Of a stretch of 5,784 nt of DNA, positions 5,102 to 5,784 are shown in pieces. The stretch is from Xanthomonas translucens pv. translucens DSM 18974. GTDB taxonomy: Bacteria; Pseudomonadota; Gammaproteobacteria; Xanthomonadales; Xanthomonadaceae. Made by a program: the position numbers and the translations under genes. The notes under the pieces were generated by a model, which saw only the letters and a program-made list of their open reading frames with translations, made no database searches and was not told the DNA's origin. Each line of letters opens with the position of its first letter. Within the stretch, counting starts at the first letter, position 1. The stretch spans positions 1 to 5,784 of the forward strand of contig NZ_CAPJ01000352.1 of assembly GCF_000331775.1 (NCBI RefSeq). Reading direction: 5' to 3'.

Positions 5102-5446
5102 TCACTCGCGCGGCGCACGTCCTTCGTGCAGCGCCGTCACCGTGGCCACCGAGGGGCCGGTGAAGGCGATCAGCTGATCGCCGAGCAGCACCAGGCGGCC
5201 GCTGTGGCGATCGACGCCATCGTAGGAGTAATCGAAGCGGAAGGTCCGCTCGAAGCCGAGCCAGCCGTTGGGCAGGCGCCGCAGGCGCAGGCCGGTGCCG
5301 TGCACGCTCTGGTCCAGCCACTGCACATCGGCGGCCTTGCAGGCATTGCGGCCGAGACTCTCGGCGCGTTCGGCGGCGGCGCGCGATGCGTTCCAGAACG
5401 CGAACGCCGCGGCGCCGGCAATCATCCACAGGATCAGGCTAGGCAT
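5102..5446 (-). CDS. DUF3301 family small membrane-anchored protein
   Basis: Function unknown. The protein is 114 aa, with an N-terminal membrane helix (about residues 3-19, LILWMIAGAAAFAFW) and then a soluble domain. The blocks LGRNACKAADVQWLDQSV (31-48), LRRLPNGWLGFERTF (55-69) and FDYSYDGVDRHSGRLVLLGD (71-90) fit my recollection of the DUF3301 pattern (GR.AC, LDQ.V, R.F.F.YS, R..G...L.G). The start is ATG at 5446, with Met8 as an unlikely alternative. No Shine-Dalgarno sequence precedes it. It converges on sspB, with 254 bp between the two stops. An exact 18-bp palindrome lies in the coding region at 5165-5182. The upstream neighbour on the same strand is the gene cut by the right edge. 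Confidence 0.82.
   Translation of the reverse strand: MPSLILWMIAGAAAFAFWNASRAAAERAESLGRNACKAADVQWLDQSVHGTGLRLRRLPNGWLGFERTFRFDYSYDGVDRHSGRLVLLGDQLIAFTGPSVATVTALHEGRAPRE
5165..5182. repeat. Perfect 18-bp palindrome within the DUF3301 gene
   Basis: GGCGATCAGCTGATCGCC is an exact inverted repeat encoding Gly-Asp-Gln-Leu-Ile-Ala (residues 89-94 of the minus-strand protein). It may be a chance result of codon use, or a hairpin or protein-binding site. Confidence 0.5.
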
Positions 5447-5451
5447 GCGTC

Positions 5452-5482
5452 ACTGTAGCGAGGCGCGGGGTGGGGCGGCAAT
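5452..5482 (-). promoter_or_regulatory. Candidate promoter of the DUF3301 gene, placed for a leaderless mRNA
   Basis: On the minus strand TTGCCG (5482-5477, 4 of 6) and TACAGT (5457-5452, 4 of 6) are 19 bp apart. The -10 ends 5 nt before the ATG at 5446, so the transcript would start at about the start codon. The spacing is long, and the call rests mainly on the -10 and the lack of a Shine-Dalgarno sequence. Confidence 0.3.
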
Positions 5483-5491
5483 GTTTGGTTC

Positions 5492-5512
5492 GGGACTCGG
5501 GACTCGGGACTC
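5492..5512. repeat. Tandem heptamer GGGACTC, three exact copies
   Basis: Three uninterrupted copies of GGGACTC stand 45 bp upstream of the DUF3301 start. Variable numbers of this heptamer and its variants occur in intergenic DNA of Xanthomonas, as I recall. It is a likely slippage-prone tract lying just beyond the candidate promoter. Confidence 0.85.
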
Positions 5513-5536
5513 GAAGCCGGAGCCGGGGCCGGGGCC
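5513..5536. repeat. Degenerate hexamer repeat GRRGCC, four units
   Basis: Directly joined to the heptamer tract, four units read GAAGCC, GGAGCC, GGGGCC, GGGGCC, each step replacing one A by G until the last two are identical. This fits slippage plus point mutation from one ancestral unit. Confidence 0.7.
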
Positions 5537-5595
5537 GGGATTCGAGGAGGCGTGGATTTCGAGCGGGGAGTTTGCGTGTAAGGCTCATGGCCTTT

Positions 5596-5623
5596 TGTGG
5601 GAGCGACTTCAGTCGCGACGGGC
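5596..5623 (+). repeat. REP-like hairpin element, copy 2
   Basis: Same architecture and orientation as the copy at 5001-5028: TGTGGGAGCG, stem GCGAC/GTCGC (5603-5607, 5612-5616), loop TTCA, end CGCGACGGGC. The two copies differ at four positions, and two of these (5606 and 5613, against 5011 and 5018) are opposite each other in the stem. The 256-bp region 5447-5702 holds this element, the tandem repeats and the candidate promoter. I see no gene in it. Confidence 0.65.
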
Positions 5624-5702
5624 CTCACCGACCGCTTACTGCGAACGATGGCCCGAGGCGAACCGGCATGGATGCTGAAGGTCGCAAGCGCTCGATAAGA
5701 CG

Positions 5703-5784
5703 CTAGCGCTCCGGCAGCGGTTCGGTCGCTTGCGGTTGCGGCACGGGTGTCGCCGGTGCCGCGGCCGGCGCGGTGCCGGATGCC
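5703..5784 (-). CDS. C-terminus of an unidentified Pro/Ala-rich protein (cut by the right edge)
   Basis: On the minus strand a frame open to the window edge ends with TAG at 5705-5703. The 26 visible residues start ASGTAPAAAPATP and end ATEPLPER, with 7 prolines and 7 alanines. Such tails are typical of flexible C-terminal extensions, for example of envelope proteins or lipoproteins, but the family cannot be told from this piece. Third positions are G or C in 20 of 26 codons, and the other two frames do not look better. It would be transcribed in the same direction as the DUF3301 gene, 256 bp upstream of it. Confidence 0.55.
   Translation of the reverse strand, partial: ASGTAPAAAPATPVPQPQATEPLPER

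Noticed and set aside
4281..5429. Long minus-strand open frame spanning sspB and the intergenic region
   Set aside because: It overlaps sspB antisense and DUF3301 in another frame, with an Arg/Ala-rich featureless product. GC shadow.
5580..5596. Small hairpin AAGGC-TCATG-GCCTT followed by TTTT
   Set aside because: 5-bp stem, short T-run, and no plus-strand gene upstream to terminate.
5683..5734. Inverted pair CGCAAGCG / CGCTTGCG and repeated AGCGCT around the stop at 5703
   Set aside because: Short arms with a long loop and no T-tract on the minus strand. Such matches are common at this base composition.
1..5784. tRNA, rRNA, CRISPR array, insertion sequence
   Set aside because: No cloverleaf or rRNA-like segment, no regularly spaced repeats, no transposase frame or terminal inverted repeats seen.

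Overview
The window reads as chromosomal DNA of a high-GC gammaproteobacterium of the Xanthomonadaceae, most likely Xanthomonas or a close relative. This assignment is inference. It rests on the bc1 operon followed by sspA-sspB and a DUF3301 gene, on the strong G/C third-position bias, and on intergenic elements of the GTAGGAGCG...CGAC type and GGGACTC heptamers, which I associate with this family. No database search was possible.

Layout. A truncated lytic transglycosylase (1-612) comes first, with a probable signal-peptide end right at the window edge. After 137 bp carrying a plausible promoter comes the cytochrome bc1 operon: petA (Rieske protein, 750-1373), petB (cytochrome b, 1377-2639) and petC (cytochrome c1, 2781-3527). 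The three form the ubiquinol:cytochrome c oxidoreductase of the inner membrane. The apparent 141-bp gap between petB and petC is filled exactly by a 50-codon reading frame (2632-2784). It overlaps the petB stop and ends in an ATGA overlap with the petC start, and I call it as a small gene of unknown function. Next are sspA (3698-4333, RNA-polymerase-associated protein with a GST fold) and sspB (4413-4847, ClpXP adaptor ending in the ClpX-binding LRVVK tail).

The right-hand 940 bp is accessory and intergenic in character: a perfect 18-bp palindrome just after sspB, a REP-like hairpin, a small minus-strand DUF3301 membrane-anchored protein (5102-5446), tandem heptamer and hexamer repeats, a second REP-like hairpin, and the Pro/Ala-rich C-terminus of a minus-strand gene that enters from the right edge (5703-5784).

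How it fits together. petABC plus the small frame look like one tightly coupled respiratory operon. sspA and sspB pair transcriptional and proteolytic stress control, but sspB appears to have its own -10 box placed for a leaderless mRNA, and the DUF3301 gene shows the same arrangement. The main leads are the uncatalogued-looking small gene inside the bc1 operon, whose first 13 codons resemble those of petC, and the two REP-like hairpins, which differ by a compensatory base-pair change. I do not see a clearly new multi-gene system.
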